Source: Marinobacter salsuginis
Lineage (GTDB): Bacteria > Pseudomonadota > Gammaproteobacteria > Pseudomonadales > Oleiphilaceae
Assembly (NCBI RefSeq): GCF_009617755.1
Contig: NZ_BGZH01000001.1
Location: forward strand, 2,356,001 to 2,420,000
Reading direction: 5' to 3'
Length of the DNA: 64,000 bases
The position numbers were made by a program, and so were the translations under genes. Positions 35,136 through 45,626 of this stretch are shown here, in pieces. Positions within the stretch are counted from its first letter, which is position 1. Every line of letters begins with the position of its first letter. The notes under the pieces are model-generated. The model was not told where the DNA came from and ran no database searches. It saw nothing but the letters and a program-made list of their open reading frames with translations.

Positions 35136-35295
35136 CTCTACTTGTCTGATAACAATGGCGGAAGATCAGTTTGTCCAGAAATCCGAACGCGCCATGCGTC
35201 GGTCTCTGAAACCTCTTTTTACAAACTGGAACAGAGCACCTGAGTGGGTCTGTGGATAATCCGCATCAATAGTAAGTTCCCTGGAGTCTGGAAAC

Positions 35296-36972
35296 ATGAA
35301 TGTTTTGAGTCGGTTAAAAATTCGAAGCCGCCTACTTTTAGCTATACTGGTGCCCGTACTGATAACGGCGGCAACCCTCGCTTGGATCACCGCCAACCAG
35401 ATTCAGGCGAACGGAGAAGCCGAGCTCAAGCGCCTGGAGACCAGTCTTCTCGATGCGCGCAAGACCGGGCTGCAGAACCTGATTGATGCTGCTGAGGCGG
35501 TGGTGTTGGAGGCCAAGAACGACCCCTCAATGACAGAAGCGGAGGCGAAGGAAGCGGCTGCCGCGCGTCTGCGTTCTATCCGTTTTGATGAAACCAATTA
35601 TGTATTCGCCTACACCCGGGACGTTTTCAACCTGGCGTATGCCCCGGATCCCTCGAAAGAAGGCCCCACGACAAACCCGGTTGTCAGAAAACTGGTTGGC
35701 AATCTTTTCAACGCGGCCCGCGGTGAGGGCTTCTACGGCTACGATTGGATGAACCCGGCCTCCGGCAATGAAGAACCCAAGATGTCCTATTCCACCATCA
35801 TCCCGGACTGGGACTGGATGATCGGTGCCGGCGTCTACATCACCGACATCGATCGCCAGGTGGCAGCGGCTCGAGAAAAAATTGAAGCCGGTATGGCCGA
35901 GACCCTGGGCTTTATCCTGCTGGTGACAGTCCTGGTAGTTGTGGTTGCTTTGGTAATCGGCATTTTCGTGGGTCGTAGTGTGACCCGGCCACTGAAGAGC
36001 GTCAGCAACATGATGCAGGAAATCGCCGACGGTGAGGGTGACCTGCGCCAGCGCCTGCCAGACGAAGGCGTTGACGAACTGGCCGAGCTGGGCCGGCGTT
36101 TCAACGCCTTCGTGGTCAAGATCCAGGACACCATGCGTGAGGTGGGCGCGACCACCGATCAGGTAGCGTCCGCAGCCGAGGAGTTGAGCCGGGTGGCTAA
36201 TGAAACCCGGGCTTCGGTTCAGGAGCAGGGCTCCGAGACTGACCAGATCGCCTCAGCCATCAACGAAATGGCCGCCACCATCCAGCAGATTTCCGGCAAT
36301 GCCAATGAGGTTGAGAGCTCTGCCTCAGACGCCGATCGCATGGCCCGGGAAGGTGGCGAAACCATCAGCAGTGCTCAGGGTGCCGTGAACAAACTGTCCG
36401 AAGAGATCGAAGATACCGCCCGAAGCATCAACGCTCTGGCGGAAAAGTCCGATGAGATCCAGCAGGTGCTGGATGTCATTCATGCTGTGACTGAGCAGAC
36501 CAATCTGCTGGCCCTTAATGCCGCCATCGAGGCTGCACGGGCTGGTGAGCATGGGCGTGGTTTCTCAGTGGTTGCGGATGAGGTTCGCCAGCTGGCGAAA
36601 CGCAGCGCCGAGTCCGCTGATCAGATTCGCACCATGATTGACGGCTTTGTTACCGAATCCAAGGCATCGGTTGAGCGGATGAACAAGTCACGCAACCGCT
36701 CGACGGAAACCGTCGAAAGGATCAATCATGCAACCAGCGCGTTGCGAACCATCGAGACCTCGGTCGGCAAGATTCATGATCAGGTGACTCAGATCGCCAC
36801 AGCCTCAGAGCAGCAGAGCCAGGTTGCCGAAGAAATCAACCAGAACGTGGTCCGTATTGTCGATGCTGCCCAACGCAGTGATACCGGCGTAAACCAGACC
36901 AACGAAGCCAGCCACGAACTGGCGCGCCTGGGTGAGAGCCTTCGGGAGCTAGTTGGTCAGTTCAAGGTCTGA
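35296..36972 (+). CDS. Methyl-accepting chemotaxis protein with periplasmic Cache sensor
   Basis: 558 residues: membrane segment ~14-33, periplasmic sCache-like sensor ([45 protein letters not shown]), second membrane segment ~203-227, HAMP, and a cytoplasmic signalling domain. The hairpin [20 protein letters not shown] lies near 398-417. The [13 protein letters not shown] motif is usual in sensors for small organic acids and related ligands, but the ligand is unknown. There is no C-terminal CheR-binding pentapeptide; the end is LVGQFKV. Confidence 0.93.
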   Translation: MNVLSRLKIRSRLLLAILVPVLITAATLAWITANQIQANGEAELKRLETSLLDARKTGLQNLIDAAEAVVLEAKNDPSMTEAEAKEAAAARLRSIRFDETNYVFAYTRDVFNLAYAPDPSKEGPTTNPVVRKLVGNLFNAARGEGFYGYDWMNPASGNEEPKMSYSTIIPDWDWMIGAGVYITDIDRQVAAAREKIEAGMAETLGFILLVTVLVVVVALVIGIFVGRSVTRPLKSVSNMMQEIADGEGDLRQRLPDEGVDELAELGRRFNAFVVKIQDTMREVGATTDQVASAAEELSRVANETRASVQEQGSETDQIASAINEMAATIQQISGNANEVESSASDADRMAREGGETISSAQGAVNKLSEEIEDTARSINALAEKSDEIQQVLDVIHAVTEQTNLLALNAAIEAARAGEHGRGFSVVADEVRQLAKRSAESADQIRTMIDGFVTESKASVERMNKSRNRSTETVERINHATSALRTIETSVGKIHDQVTQIATASEQQSQVAEEINQNVVRIVDAAQRSDTGVNQTNEASHELARLGESLRELVGQFKV

Positions 36973-38151
36973 TCAGCGGCTGTCGGTCGCATTGATGAGC
37001 TCGCGCAACCTTCGGGAGCGTTTGGCACGGGCGCGGACCGTGGCCGTCAGGTAGTCGGTGTCGAACGGCTTCAGGACGTAGTCGTCGCCTCCGAGGGCAA
37101 CACTCAGGGTTTTCTCATCCTGATGAGACTGTGACGTCAGGAAGACGATGGGAGTGGCATCGAATTCACGGTCCTCCCGGAGGATGGCAGCGAGTTCTGT
37201 CCCGGAGACGTTGGGCATCACAATATCCAGAATGATCACATCTGGCCTGATCGCCCGCGCAACCGTCAATGCCTGCAGAGGTTCCTCGCAGGCATGTACC
37301 TCAAGCCCAACATATTCCAGCTGTATTTTTGCGGCCTGCAGGGCGGTTTGATCATCATCTACCAGCAGTACGCGGTAGGTTGTCGTGTGCTTGCGCTCGG
37401 CGAATTCATGGGCGAGGTCCATAAGGCGGTCTTTGGTGACCGGTTTGACCAGATAGCGCGAGGCACCCGCCCGGAGTGCTGCAAGCCTGGCGGGCATTTC
37501 GTCATGGATAGAAAGAAAGATAACCGCCGGCATTCTCCCCAGCCGGTTGCGAAGCTGTCGAATGATGTCCGGCCCCGCGCTCATGTCCTCGCCAAAGGCG
37601 ACGTCCATAATAATCATGTCTGGCCGGGCAAGCGTTTCAAATATATCCAGATAAACCGACGAAGACAGGAAAACTTCCGCATCAAATCCGGCCTCAATAA
37701 GCCAGGTAAGCATTTCCTGAGCCACCAACTCGTCATCGTCCACAATGTGGATTTTCCGAGAGCCGCGTTTATTGGGTCCAGGGCTTTCCTCAACCGGCTT
37801 CAGGTCGCAATTTCGCATGGTCTCGACCAGCGTATCCATCGTTTCTCTTTTCGAAAGAGCGTCGAGAGGATGCGTGTGCCAGTTCTCGGCAAGAGACAGC
37901 AACTGCCTTGCCGCTGTAGAAACATACTCAAGACCGAGAGAACCGGAAGTGCCAGCGAGCTTGTGGGCCTCCTGGTATAGCAGTCCGAGTGAGGCGTTCA
38001 GGTTGTCGAGCCCGAATGCATCACTCGGGTCGGTCGGTATCGCGTCGATGAGCGCTTCGAGACGTTCAAACGTCTCGGGCAACTTTTCCACGTAGGCGGC
38101 CCGGAGGGCCTCTAACTGTGCCCGATGTCTGGAAAGCTCGTTGTCTGGCAT
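36973..38151 (-). CDS. Hpt-REC-REC phosphorelay protein
   Basis: 392 residues. An Hpt domain has its phosphorylatable His at 63 (AHKLAGTSGSLGL). REC1 follows (IHIVDDDELVAQEM, then PDMIIMDVAF), then REC2 (VLLVDDDQTALQAAK, then PDVIILDIVMPNVSG and FLTSQSHQDEK). There is no output domain or kinase domain. It ends directly against the MCP stop codon, convergent. A cognate hybrid kinase must be encoded elsewhere. Confidence 0.87.
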   Translation of the reverse strand: MPDNELSRHRAQLEALRAAYVEKLPETFERLEALIDAIPTDPSDAFGLDNLNASLGLLYQEAHKLAGTSGSLGLEYVSTAARQLLSLAENWHTHPLDALSKRETMDTLVETMRNCDLKPVEESPGPNKRGSRKIHIVDDDELVAQEMLTWLIEAGFDAEVFLSSSVYLDIFETLARPDMIIMDVAFGEDMSAGPDIIRQLRNRLGRMPAVIFLSIHDEMPARLAALRAGASRYLVKPVTKDRLMDLAHEFAERKHTTTYRVLLVDDDQTALQAAKIQLEYVGLEVHACEEPLQALTVARAIRPDVIILDIVMPNVSGTELAAILREDREFDATPIVFLTSQSHQDEKTLSVALGGDDYVLKPFDTDYLTATVRARAKRSRRLRELINATDSR

Positions 38152-38311
38152 GGACTGTATCCCGGATCCCTGGAATTACTGCAATCAGTGGTATTCAACA
38201 TAGCCAATAAACGCCCGGATGAACAGATTTTGGCCTTTTTTAAACTCTCAGGTTACTATCTCCGAGGCATCAAAAATCACAACATAACAATGAAATAGAG
38301 GTTCAACGACA

Positions 38312-39376
38312 ATGACCCACCTGCTGAAAGCAACGGTAGCGTCGGCGCTGCTTCTCGCAAGCAGCATCGGCCTCGCCGAGGAAAACTATACTCTGCGCCT
38401 TGCGCAAACCTGGGGGCCCAACTCTCCGGTACTGGGAGAGACAGTTCAGCATATGGCGGACATGGCAGAAACCATGTCGGACGGCCGTCTGCAGATCCGC
38501 ATAGATCCGTCCAACAAGCACAAGGCGCCGTTCGGCATCTTTGATCTGGTGCGCAATGGCCAGTACGACATGGGTCACACCGCGTCCTACTACTACAAGG
38601 GCACCATCCCGAACGCCATGTACTTCACCACCATCCCATTCGGGCTGATTGCGCCTGAAATGTACGCCTGGTTCTATCACGGCGAGGGCATGGAACTGAT
38701 GCAGAAGGTCTACGAGCCGTACGGCATGCTGTCTTTCCCGGGCGGTAATACCGGTAACCAGATGGGTGGCTGGTTCCGCGAGGAAATCAACTCGCTGGAA
38801 GACCTGAAGGGGCTGAAGATGCGTACTCCGGGCTTTGCTGGCGAAGTGATGTCCGAGCTGGGGGTTGCCGTGACCAACCTGCCGCCGGGTGAACTCTATA
38901 CCGCACTTGAGCGTGGCACCGTGGATGCCGTTGAATGGGTCGGTCCGGCCCTGGATTTCCAGATGGGCTTCCATCAGATCGCCAAGTACTACTATTCGGG
39001 TTGGCAGGAGCCGGGCGCGGAAGTCCAGTTCCTGATCAACAAGAAGACCTGGGAAGAGCTGCCAAAGGATCTTCAGGAAATCCTGCGTGTGGCCATGCGC
39101 ACCGCCGCCTATGACATGTACATCCAGAGCACCCACCAGAGTGGCGTAGCCTGGGATCGCATGAAGGAAGACTACCCGGATGTGACCCACAAGGTGTTCC
39201 CGCCGGAAGTCATTGATGCCCTGCGCAGCACCACCAACCGGCTACTGGCCGAGGCTGCGGAGAACGATCCGCTGGCGAAGGAAATCATCGAGTCCCAGCG
39301 TGACTACCTGAAGCAGGTTCGTCAGTGGACCAATATTTCAGACAAGGCCTACCTGAACAGTGTGGCTGAGGACTGA
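38312..39376 (+). CDS. TRAP transporter DctP-type binding protein (orphan)
   Basis: 354 residues with a signal peptide (TVASALLLASSIGLAEE) and the family signatures HTASYYYKG, LKGLKMRTPGFAGEVM, NLPPGELYTALERGTVDAVEWVGP. It belongs to the TakP-like group, which binds 2-oxo acids and related anions. No dctQ or dctM lies next to it; the following genes are a separate ABC operon behind a terminator. AGAGG precedes the ATG. Confidence 0.9.
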   Translation: MTHLLKATVASALLLASSIGLAEENYTLRLAQTWGPNSPVLGETVQHMADMAETMSDGRLQIRIDPSNKHKAPFGIFDLVRNGQYDMGHTASYYYKGTIPNAMYFTTIPFGLIAPEMYAWFYHGEGMELMQKVYEPYGMLSFPGGNTGNQMGGWFREEINSLEDLKGLKMRTPGFAGEVMSELGVAVTNLPPGELYTALERGTVDAVEWVGPALDFQMGFHQIAKYYYSGWQEPGAEVQFLINKKTWEELPKDLQEILRVAMRTAAYDMYIQSTHQSGVAWDRMKEDYPDVTHKVFPPEVIDALRSTTNRLLAEAAENDPLAKEIIESQRDYLKQVRQWTNISDKAYLNSVAED

Positions 39377-39426
39377 AGCCTGACAATACCTGAGAGCCAG
39401 CCAAAGGCTTGAGGACTTTGTCAGTC

Positions 39427-39470
39427 AAAGGGGCGCCGGGGCTGTAATACCCCGGCGCCCCTTTTTGTTT
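39427..39470 (+). terminator. Strong rho-independent terminator after the TRAP binding protein
   Basis: AAAGGGGCGCCGGGG pairs perfectly with CCCCGGCGCCCCTTT around an 8-nt loop, followed by TTTTGTTT-like sequence. It separates the dctP gene from the polyamine ABC operon that starts at 39518. Confidence 0.95.
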
Positions 39471-39517
39471 GCGTCGGTTTCTGGAAAAATAGGCCGCTCA
39501 TTCTTTGGGCAGCGCCG

Positions 39518-40633
39518 ATGAAACAGACACTGCTATCCCTGAGCAATCTTTCCAAGCAATTCGGTGGCAAAACGGTGCTCGACGGTCTGGATCTTGAGAT
39601 CTACGACGGCGAGTTCATTACCCTGCTGGGCCCTTCCGGGTGCGGAAAAACCACCCTGCTGCGGCTGATGGCCGGTTTCGAACATCCCGATGAGGGCAGC
39701 ATCACCCTGGCGGGACAAGATCTCACCCACACTGCCCCGGAAAACCGTCCGCTCAATACCGTATTCCAGCATTATGCGCTGTTTCCCCACATGTCGGTGT
39801 TCGACAACGTGGCCTATGGCCTGAAGATGGAAAAGCGCCCGAAGGACGAGATTCGCCAGCGAGTCGATGAAGCGCTGGCCATGGTCCAGTTGCAGGATTT
39901 TGCCCGTCGCAAGCCGCATCAGCTGTCCGGCGGCCAGCAGCAGCGGGTTGCCATCGCCCGGGCAGTGGTCAAGCGGCCGAGGCTGCTACTGCTCGATGAA
40001 CCGCTCTCGGCCCTGGATTACAAGCTGCGTCGTACCATGCAGGTTGAGCTGAAACGCCTGCAGCGGGAGCTGGGCATCACCTTCGTATTCGTAACTCACG
40101 ACCAGGAAGAGGCGCTGTCGATGTCGGATCGCGTAGTGGTCCTCAAGGATGGCGTGGTGCAGCAGCTCGGCACTCCGCGGGAGGTTTACGAGCGGCCAGC
40201 CAACCTCTTTACCGCCCGGTTTGTGGGGGAAACCAATTTTTTCCCCGGCACGGTCGAGTCGGTTCACGATGGCTCTATTACCGTGGATGTCTTTGGCCTC
40301 AAACGAACCCTGCGCCGCCCCGACTTTTCGGTAAGCGAAGGCCAGCCCCTGAACGTGCTGCTGCGGCCTGAGGACATCCGGGTGCTGGATCCGGCCGATG
40401 AGCAGGGTGTCGCGGGCAAGATCGTTGAGCGTAACTACAAAGGCAGCACGCTGGATTCTGTCATTCACCTGGACGATGGCACCGAGGTATTGGCCAGCGA
40501 ATTCTTTGATGAGGACGATCCCGCCTTCGATTACCGCCTGGGCGAGCCGGTCAAGGTCAGTTGGGTGGATGGCTGGGAATGGCTGCTGCCCGGCGAAACC
40601 GCAACGGAAGAGGAACTTGCGGCCGATGCATAG
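39518..40633 (+). CDS. potA: Polyamine-type ABC transporter ATPase (first system)
   Basis: 371 residues with Walker [10 protein letters not shown], signature [14 protein letters not shown], Walker [13 protein letters not shown] and a C-terminal TOBE domain, as in PotA. It energises uptake through the two permeases that follow. Order is ATPase, two permeases, binding protein, all overlapping or tight. The specificity (putrescine, spermidine or other) cannot be decided. Confidence 0.92.
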   Translation: MKQTLLSLSNLSKQFGGKTVLDGLDLEIYDGEFITLLGPSGCGKTTLLRLMAGFEHPDEGSITLAGQDLTHTAPENRPLNTVFQHYALFPHMSVFDNVAYGLKMEKRPKDEIRQRVDEALAMVQLQDFARRKPHQLSGGQQQRVAIARAVVKRPRLLLLDEPLSALDYKLRRTMQVELKRLQRELGITFVFVTHDQEEALSMSDRVVVLKDGVVQQLGTPREVYERPANLFTARFVGETNFFPGTVESVHDGSITVDVFGLKRTLRRPDFSVSEGQPLNVLLRPEDIRVLDPADEQGVAGKIVERNYKGSTLDSVIHLDDGTEVLASEFFDEDDPAFDYRLGEPVKVSWVDGWEWLLPGETATEEELAADA

Positions 40634-41483
40634 CGTTATGCAGCAGCCGTTCAAAACCGCCGTCCTGATCCTGGTCTGGGGTTGGCTCCTGTTTCTGGTG
40701 TTGGCACCGAATCTCCTGGTGGTAGGCGCCAGTGTCATGACCCGGGATCCGGCAACCTTTCTGTCGCTGCCTCTGAATCTGGACGCCTATCGCCAGCTGT
40801 TTGACCCGCTGTATCTGGAGGTTTTCCTCCATTCCCTGTACATGGCGGCAATGACGACCCTGGTGTGCCTGCTGATCGGTTATCCGTTTGCCTGGGCGCT
40901 CTCCAAGGTGGGCAAGCAGCGTCAGCTGATCCTGATCTTCCTGCTGATCGTGCCCTTCTGGACCAACTCCCTGGTGCGCACCTACGCCCTGAAGCTGATC
41001 CTGGCTACCAACGGTCTGCTGAACAGCGCCCTGATGTCGATCGGTTTGATTGATGAGCCCCTGCAGCTGCTTTATACCGAGGGTGCGGTAATCATAGGGC
41101 TGGTGTACCTGCTGCTGCCGTTTATGATCCTGCCGCTGTATTCGGTGTTCGAAGACCTGAAGCAGGAGTTGCTGCTGGCCTCCCACGATCTGGGCGCGGG
41201 TCGGCTGTCCACCTTTATTCATGTGATTGTGCCGCTGACTTTGCCGGGAGTTCTGGCTGGTGTAATGCTGGTCCTGTTGCCGGCCATGGGGCTTTTCTTC
41301 GTGCCGGATATTCTTGGCGGTTCCCGCAATCTGCTGGTGGGTAACGTGATCAAGAACCAGTTCCTCGATGCCCGCAACTGGCCCTTCGGGGCGGCGGCCA
41401 GCATTGTGCTGACCCTGACCATGGCGTTCCTCATGTTCGCCCATCGCCTGAGTAAACGGCGAATTGGCGAGGAGGGTGCCTGA
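40626..41483 (+). CDS. potB: Polyamine-type ABC permease PotB (first system)
   Basis: 285 residues with six membrane segments and the permease EAA loop ([25 protein letters not shown]). Conserved [13 protein letters not shown] is typical of PotB. The start at 40626 overlaps the potA stop by 8 nt, with GAGGAA upstream; an ATG at 40638 is possible. Confidence 0.9.
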   Translation: MHSVMQQPFKTAVLILVWGWLLFLVLAPNLLVVGASVMTRDPATFLSLPLNLDAYRQLFDPLYLEVFLHSLYMAAMTTLVCLLIGYPFAWALSKVGKQRQLILIFLLIVPFWTNSLVRTYALKLILATNGLLNSALMSIGLIDEPLQLLYTEGAVIIGLVYLLLPFMILPLYSVFEDLKQELLLASHDLGAGRLSTFIHVIVPLTLPGVLAGVMLVLLPAMGLFFVPDILGGSRNLLVGNVIKNQFLDARNWPFGAAASIVLTLTMAFLMFAHRLSKRRIGEEGA

Positions 41484-42253
41484 TGACACGATGGTTGCCC
41501 CGCACCTATCTGACCCTCGTCTACATTTTGCTCTACGTGCCCATCGTGGTGCTGGTGGTGTTCTCCTTCAACGAATCCCGCACCGGTTATGCCTGGGGCG
41601 GGCTCAGCCTGCGCTGGTACGAGGCGCTTTTCGATAACCGGGCCATGGTCAATGCCATGTGGAATTCCCTTTGGCTGGCGCTGTCTGCCGCCACCGTGTC
41701 CACGGTGATTGGCGCCCTGACCGCCCTGGCGCTGCATCGTTACCGGTTCCGGGGCAAGAAGCTGCTCAATGGCATGCTGTTTGTGGTGATGATGTCGCCG
41801 GAGATTGTCCTGGCCATTTCGTTGCTGGCCCTGTTTCTGTTGGTGGGGTTGCAGCTCGGCTATGTATCGCTGCTACTGGCTCATGTCACCTTCTGTCTTC
41901 CGTTTGTGGTGATCACGGTCATGGCTCGATTGAGTGGTTTCGATGAGAGCCTTCCCGAGGCCGCCCGGGATCTTGGTGCCTCTGATTTCACCATGACCCG
42001 TACCGTGCTGATCCCGGTGATCATGCCGGCATTACTGGCAGGCTGGCTGCTAGGGTTTACACTGTCCCTCGATGATGTGGTAGTGAGTACTTTTGTGAGT
42101 GGCCCGAGCTACGAGATTCTGCCCCTGCGCATTTACTCCATGGTGCGTGTGGGCCTGAAACCCGAGGTGAATGCCCTGGGCACACTGTTGCTGGTGTTTT
42201 CACTGATTATGCTGATGTTGTCTCAATGGATTCTGATAAGGAGCAAACGATGA
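41483..42253 (+). CDS. potC: Polyamine-type ABC permease PotC (first system)
   Basis: 256 residues with six membrane segments, the N-terminal PIVVLVVFSFNESRTGYAWGG block of PotC, and EAA loop EAARDLGASDFTMTRTVLIPVIMPAL. The start shares one base with the potB stop (TGATG), behind GGAGG. Confidence 0.92.
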   Translation: MTRWLPRTYLTLVYILLYVPIVVLVVFSFNESRTGYAWGGLSLRWYEALFDNRAMVNAMWNSLWLALSAATVSTVIGALTALALHRYRFRGKKLLNGMLFVVMMSPEIVLAISLLALFLLVGLQLGYVSLLLAHVTFCLPFVVITVMARLSGFDESLPEAARDLGASDFTMTRTVLIPVIMPALLAGWLLGFTLSLDDVVVSTFVSGPSYEILPLRIYSMVRVGLKPEVNALGTLLLVFSLIMLMLSQWILIRSKR

Positions 42254-43290
42254 AGAAACTGGCACTGGCCGGCTTGCTGGCAGTGGGATTGACGGGGTGC
42301 AGTTCCGAGGAGCCCCAGGTTCTCAACCTCTATAACTGGTCCGAGTATATGCCCCAGGAAGCGCTCGACCGCTTCACTGAGGAAACCGGTATCCAGGTGG
42401 TCTACACCACCTACGACAGCAACGAGGCCATGTATGCCCGCTTGAAATTGCTGGATGACAGTGCAGCCTACGACCTGGCGGTACCTTCTACTTACTACGT
42501 CAGCAAGATGCGTCAGGAAGACCTGCTGCTGCCGATCGATCGCAGCAAGATCGAGGGCTTCGATAATCTGGACCCGGAACTGGTGAACCTGGATATTGAT
42601 CCGGAGAACAAATTCTCCGTCCCGTACCTCTGGGGTACCACGGGGCTGGCCGTGGACACCGCAGACATCGAAGGTGAGCCTGTCACTGCCTGGGAAGACC
42701 TGTGGGAAGACCGTTTCGATGGCCGGGTGATGCTGACCAACGACATGCGGGAGGTTTTCCACGTTGGCCTGCGGGTATTGGGCTATTCCGGCAACAGCAC
42801 CAATCCGGATGAAATCGAGGCGGCCTATGAAAAGCTGTCCGAGCTCATGCCCTCGGTTCGTACTTTCAATTCCGATGCGCCCCGCATGCCTTACCTGGAG
42901 GGTGAGACCGACGTGGGTATGATCTGGAACGGCGAAGCCGTGATGGGCAAGGACACCATGGAGTCGCTGGAGTACGTCTATCCGGAAGAAGGCATCATTG
43001 CCTGGCTGGACAGTTTCGTGATTCCGAAGAACGCGAAGAATCCGGAAGCGGCCCACCAGTTCATCAGTTTCGTGTTGCAGCCGGAAATCTCCGCTTTGAT
43101 CAGTAAGGAGATCGGTTATGCCACTCCGAACCTGGCAGCGCGGGACTTGCTGCCGGACGAAGTGGCGAATAACCGGGCAAGCTATCCGAACGCCACCGAT
43201 ATGATCAACGCGGAGTTCCAGACCGACATCGGCGACGACGCCCTGCAGGTCTACGCCAAGTACTGGGAAATGTTGAAGTCTGGCCGCTAA
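42250..43290 (+). CDS. potD: Polyamine-type periplasmic binding lipoprotein PotD (first system)
   Basis: 346 residues. The signal peptide ends in a lipobox (LTGC), so it is a lipoprotein rather than free periplasmic. Family motifs are LNLYNWSEYMPQEAL and the central VPYLWGTTGLAVD. The start at 42250 follows AGGAG and overlaps the potC stop by 4 nt. Being last in the operon is unusual for a binding protein, which is normally made in excess. Confidence 0.9.
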   Translation: MKKLALAGLLAVGLTGCSSEEPQVLNLYNWSEYMPQEALDRFTEETGIQVVYTTYDSNEAMYARLKLLDDSAAYDLAVPSTYYVSKMRQEDLLLPIDRSKIEGFDNLDPELVNLDIDPENKFSVPYLWGTTGLAVDTADIEGEPVTAWEDLWEDRFDGRVMLTNDMREVFHVGLRVLGYSGNSTNPDEIEAAYEKLSELMPSVRTFNSDAPRMPYLEGETDVGMIWNGEAVMGKDTMESLEYVYPEEGIIAWLDSFVIPKNAKNPEAAHQFISFVLQPEISALISKEIGYATPNLAARDLLPDEVANNRASYPNATDMINAEFQTDIGDDALQVYAKYWEMLKSGR

Positions 43291-43314
43291 GCGCGCGGAT
43301 TGTTAATGGTCCTG

Positions 43315-43346
43315 AAAAAGCGGAGGCTGCGGCCTCCGTTTTTTTG
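43315..43346 (+). terminator. Rho-independent terminator between the two polyamine operons
   Basis: CGGAGGC (43321-43327) pairs with GCCTCCG (43332-43338), flanked by AAAAAG and followed by seven Ts. It ends the first pot operon 25-50 nt after potD. Confidence 0.93.
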
Positions 43347-43440
43347 TATCGGGTTTCACAAAACTGCAATACATGGTCTATAACTTCCTGATAACAAATG
43401 GTTAGCAAACTTCTGAACTTGCCATCAGTAAGGACACGTT

Positions 43441-44526
43441 ATGATCATGCCCTCTCGCTCGATACGGAACCGTGCTTTTTTGCTGTCTGCAGCCCTTGCC
43501 ACCACAGGTTTTTCTGGCAGTACCCTGGCTGAAGAGCTGCGCCTGATTACCTGGGGTGGCTACGCCCCGGATGATGTGGTCGCCCAGTTTGAGGAGGAGA
43601 CCGGCATCGATGTGAAGGTTACCCTCTCCAACAATGAAGACATGATTTCCAAGCTCCGTGCCACGGGCGGTGCCGGGTTTGACCTGGCCCAGCCGAGCCA
43701 GGACCGGATTGTTGGTGTGCAGCGCCAGTTCAATATCTACAAGCCGATCGATTTCAGCCGGGTGAACACGGATCAGTTGCAGCCGTCCATGGTCAAGGCG
43801 ACCCAGGATTCCACCGAACTGGATGGCCAGTTTTATGGAGTGCCCTCGGTGTGGGGAACCAGTGGTCTGATCGTGCACAGCTCGGTAGCGGATACCGTGT
43901 CTGACTATACCGACCTGTGTGATCCTGCTGTCGAAGGACAGGTCAGCTACCGCCTCAAGCGACCCACACTGATCGGTTTTGCCTTTGCGATGGGTTTGGA
44001 TCCGTTCGCAGCCTACGATGACCGGGACCAGTACGAGTCGATCATGGCAAAGGTTGAGGACAAACTGATCGACTGCAAAAGCAATGTGAAAACCTACTGG
44101 ACCGGTGGCGACCAGTTGCTGGCCCTGCTGCGTACCGGTGAAGTGAAAGCGGCCATGGCCTGGGATGCCGGCGGCTGGAAGCTCAATGCCGAGAACCCGG
44201 ACATCCGGTTTGTGGCCCCCGAATCCGGCGCCCTGGGCTGGATCGATACCTTCGCGATTCCTCGCCGCAGCGAGAACGAAGAAGCCGCCTACAAGTGGAT
44301 CAATTTCGTGATGCAGCCGGAGATTGCGGCCCGTATTACCAATGCGTCGGGCAACTTCACCGCCTCAAAAGGTGCCGATGAGTTTGTCAAAGCCGATCTG
44401 AGGGACGCTTATCGCGAAAGCTTTGATGAAGCCGCCATCAACAACATCAAGTGGTATCCGCCGGTTCCCCCGGGACTGGAAACCATGGAAGGCCAGGTGC
44501 TGGATCGCGTCCAGGCCGCGAACTGA
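43441..44526 (+). CDS. Polyamine-type periplasmic binding protein (second system)
   Basis: 361 residues with a Sec signal peptide (FLLSAALATTGFSGSTLAEE) and no lipobox. PotD/PotF-like pattern: RLITWGGYAPDDVVAQFEEETG, VPSVWGTSGLIV, VAPESGALGWIDTFAIPRRSEN. AGTAAGGA lies before the ATG. It begins the second ABC operon (binding protein, ATPase, two permeases). The sequence is quite different from the first PotD, so the ligands may differ. Confidence 0.9.
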   Translation: MIMPSRSIRNRAFLLSAALATTGFSGSTLAEELRLITWGGYAPDDVVAQFEEETGIDVKVTLSNNEDMISKLRATGGAGFDLAQPSQDRIVGVQRQFNIYKPIDFSRVNTDQLQPSMVKATQDSTELDGQFYGVPSVWGTSGLIVHSSVADTVSDYTDLCDPAVEGQVSYRLKRPTLIGFAFAMGLDPFAAYDDRDQYESIMAKVEDKLIDCKSNVKTYWTGGDQLLALLRTGEVKAAMAWDAGGWKLNAENPDIRFVAPESGALGWIDTFAIPRRSENEEAAYKWINFVMQPEIAARITNASGNFTASKGADEFVKADLRDAYRESFDEAAINNIKWYPPVPPGLETMEGQVLDRVQAAN

Positions 44527-44531
44527 TCCCT

Positions 44532-45626
44532 ATGGGAATGGATTCGGATCTGTTCTGTGAGGGACTGGTCCGCCGCTTTGGCAGCAATGCCGCGGTGGAC
44601 CATGTGTCCCTGGACGTGCCTGCGGGCACGTTTTTCTCCATTCTTGGCCCCTCCGGTTGCGGCAAAACCACTCTCCTGCGACTGCTGGCCGGTTTTGACA
44701 AGCCCGATGAAGGTGACATCCACATCCGTGGCCAGCGCATGAACGATGTGCCACCAAACCGGCGGCCCGTGAACATGGTGTTCCAGCATCTGGCCCTGTT
44801 CCCCACCATGACCGTGGGCGACAACATCGGTTACGGGCTCAAGCGCCGGAAGATGCTACTGGCAGAACGTCGAAAGCGCATTGCCCGGGTGCTGGAGCAG
44901 GTTGGCCTGCCGGATCTTGAGCACCGAAATCCACAGGAGCTATCCGGTGGTCAGCGACAGCGGGTGGCGCTGGCGCGCTGCCTGGTACTGGAGCCCACGC
45001 TTCTGCTGCTGGACGAACCCCTCGGCGCCCTCGATCTGAAACTCCGTGAGCAGATGAAGGTGGAGCTCAAGCACCTGCAGAAGCAGTTCGGCACCACCTT
45101 CGTGTACATCACCCACGACCAGTCGGAAGCCATGGTGATGTCGGATCAGGTGGCCGTCATGCGGGACGGGCGGTTTGATCAGGTGGCGCCACCGGAGGAA
45201 CTTTACCGGGAACCGGCCACACCCTTCGTAGCCGGGTTCGTCGGCGACAATAATCGGTTGTCCGGAGAACTGGTAGCGGTGCGGGATAATCTGGCAGACA
45301 TCCGTCTGGATGATGGTGTTCTGGTTCAGGGACGGGTGGCATCGGACAACCTCAGAACCGGCCATCGGGCCGAACTGTATATCCGGCCCGAATCGCTGGT
45401 GTTGTCAGGTGATGCCCTCTGTGCCGGTTTCTCATCAATGCAGGCAAAGGTGCGAACCACCCTGTTCGATGGAGCCAACAGTCGGGTTGAGGCAGAGAGC
45501 TGTGGCCAGCCGGTGTATGCCCGCCTGCCCCAGGATGGCTCGGCACCGAGGCTGTCTGCCGACAGCTCCATCCGGCTGGCATGGAATCCGGCTTTGGCCA
45601 GGGTCTTTGGAGCCGACAGTCCGTGA
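44532..45626 (+). CDS. Polyamine-type ABC transporter ATPase (second system)
   Basis: 364 residues with Walker [10 protein letters not shown], signature ELSGGQRQRVALARC, Walker [13 protein letters not shown] and a TOBE domain. It starts 5 nt after the binding-protein stop; ATG 44538 is a near alternative. It is clearly a separate copy and not a duplication of the 39.5-kb ATPase. Confidence 0.9.
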   Translation: MGMDSDLFCEGLVRRFGSNAAVDHVSLDVPAGTFFSILGPSGCGKTTLLRLLAGFDKPDEGDIHIRGQRMNDVPPNRRPVNMVFQHLALFPTMTVGDNIGYGLKRRKMLLAERRKRIARVLEQVGLPDLEHRNPQELSGGQRQRVALARCLVLEPTLLLLDEPLGALDLKLREQMKVELKHLQKQFGTTFVYITHDQSEAMVMSDQVAVMRDGRFDQVAPPEELYREPATPFVAGFVGDNNRLSGELVAVRDNLADIRLDDGVLVQGRVASDNLRTGHRAELYIRPESLVLSGDALCAGFSSMQAKVRTTLFDGANSRVEAESCGQPVYARLPQDGSAPRLSADSSIRLAWNPALARVFGADSP

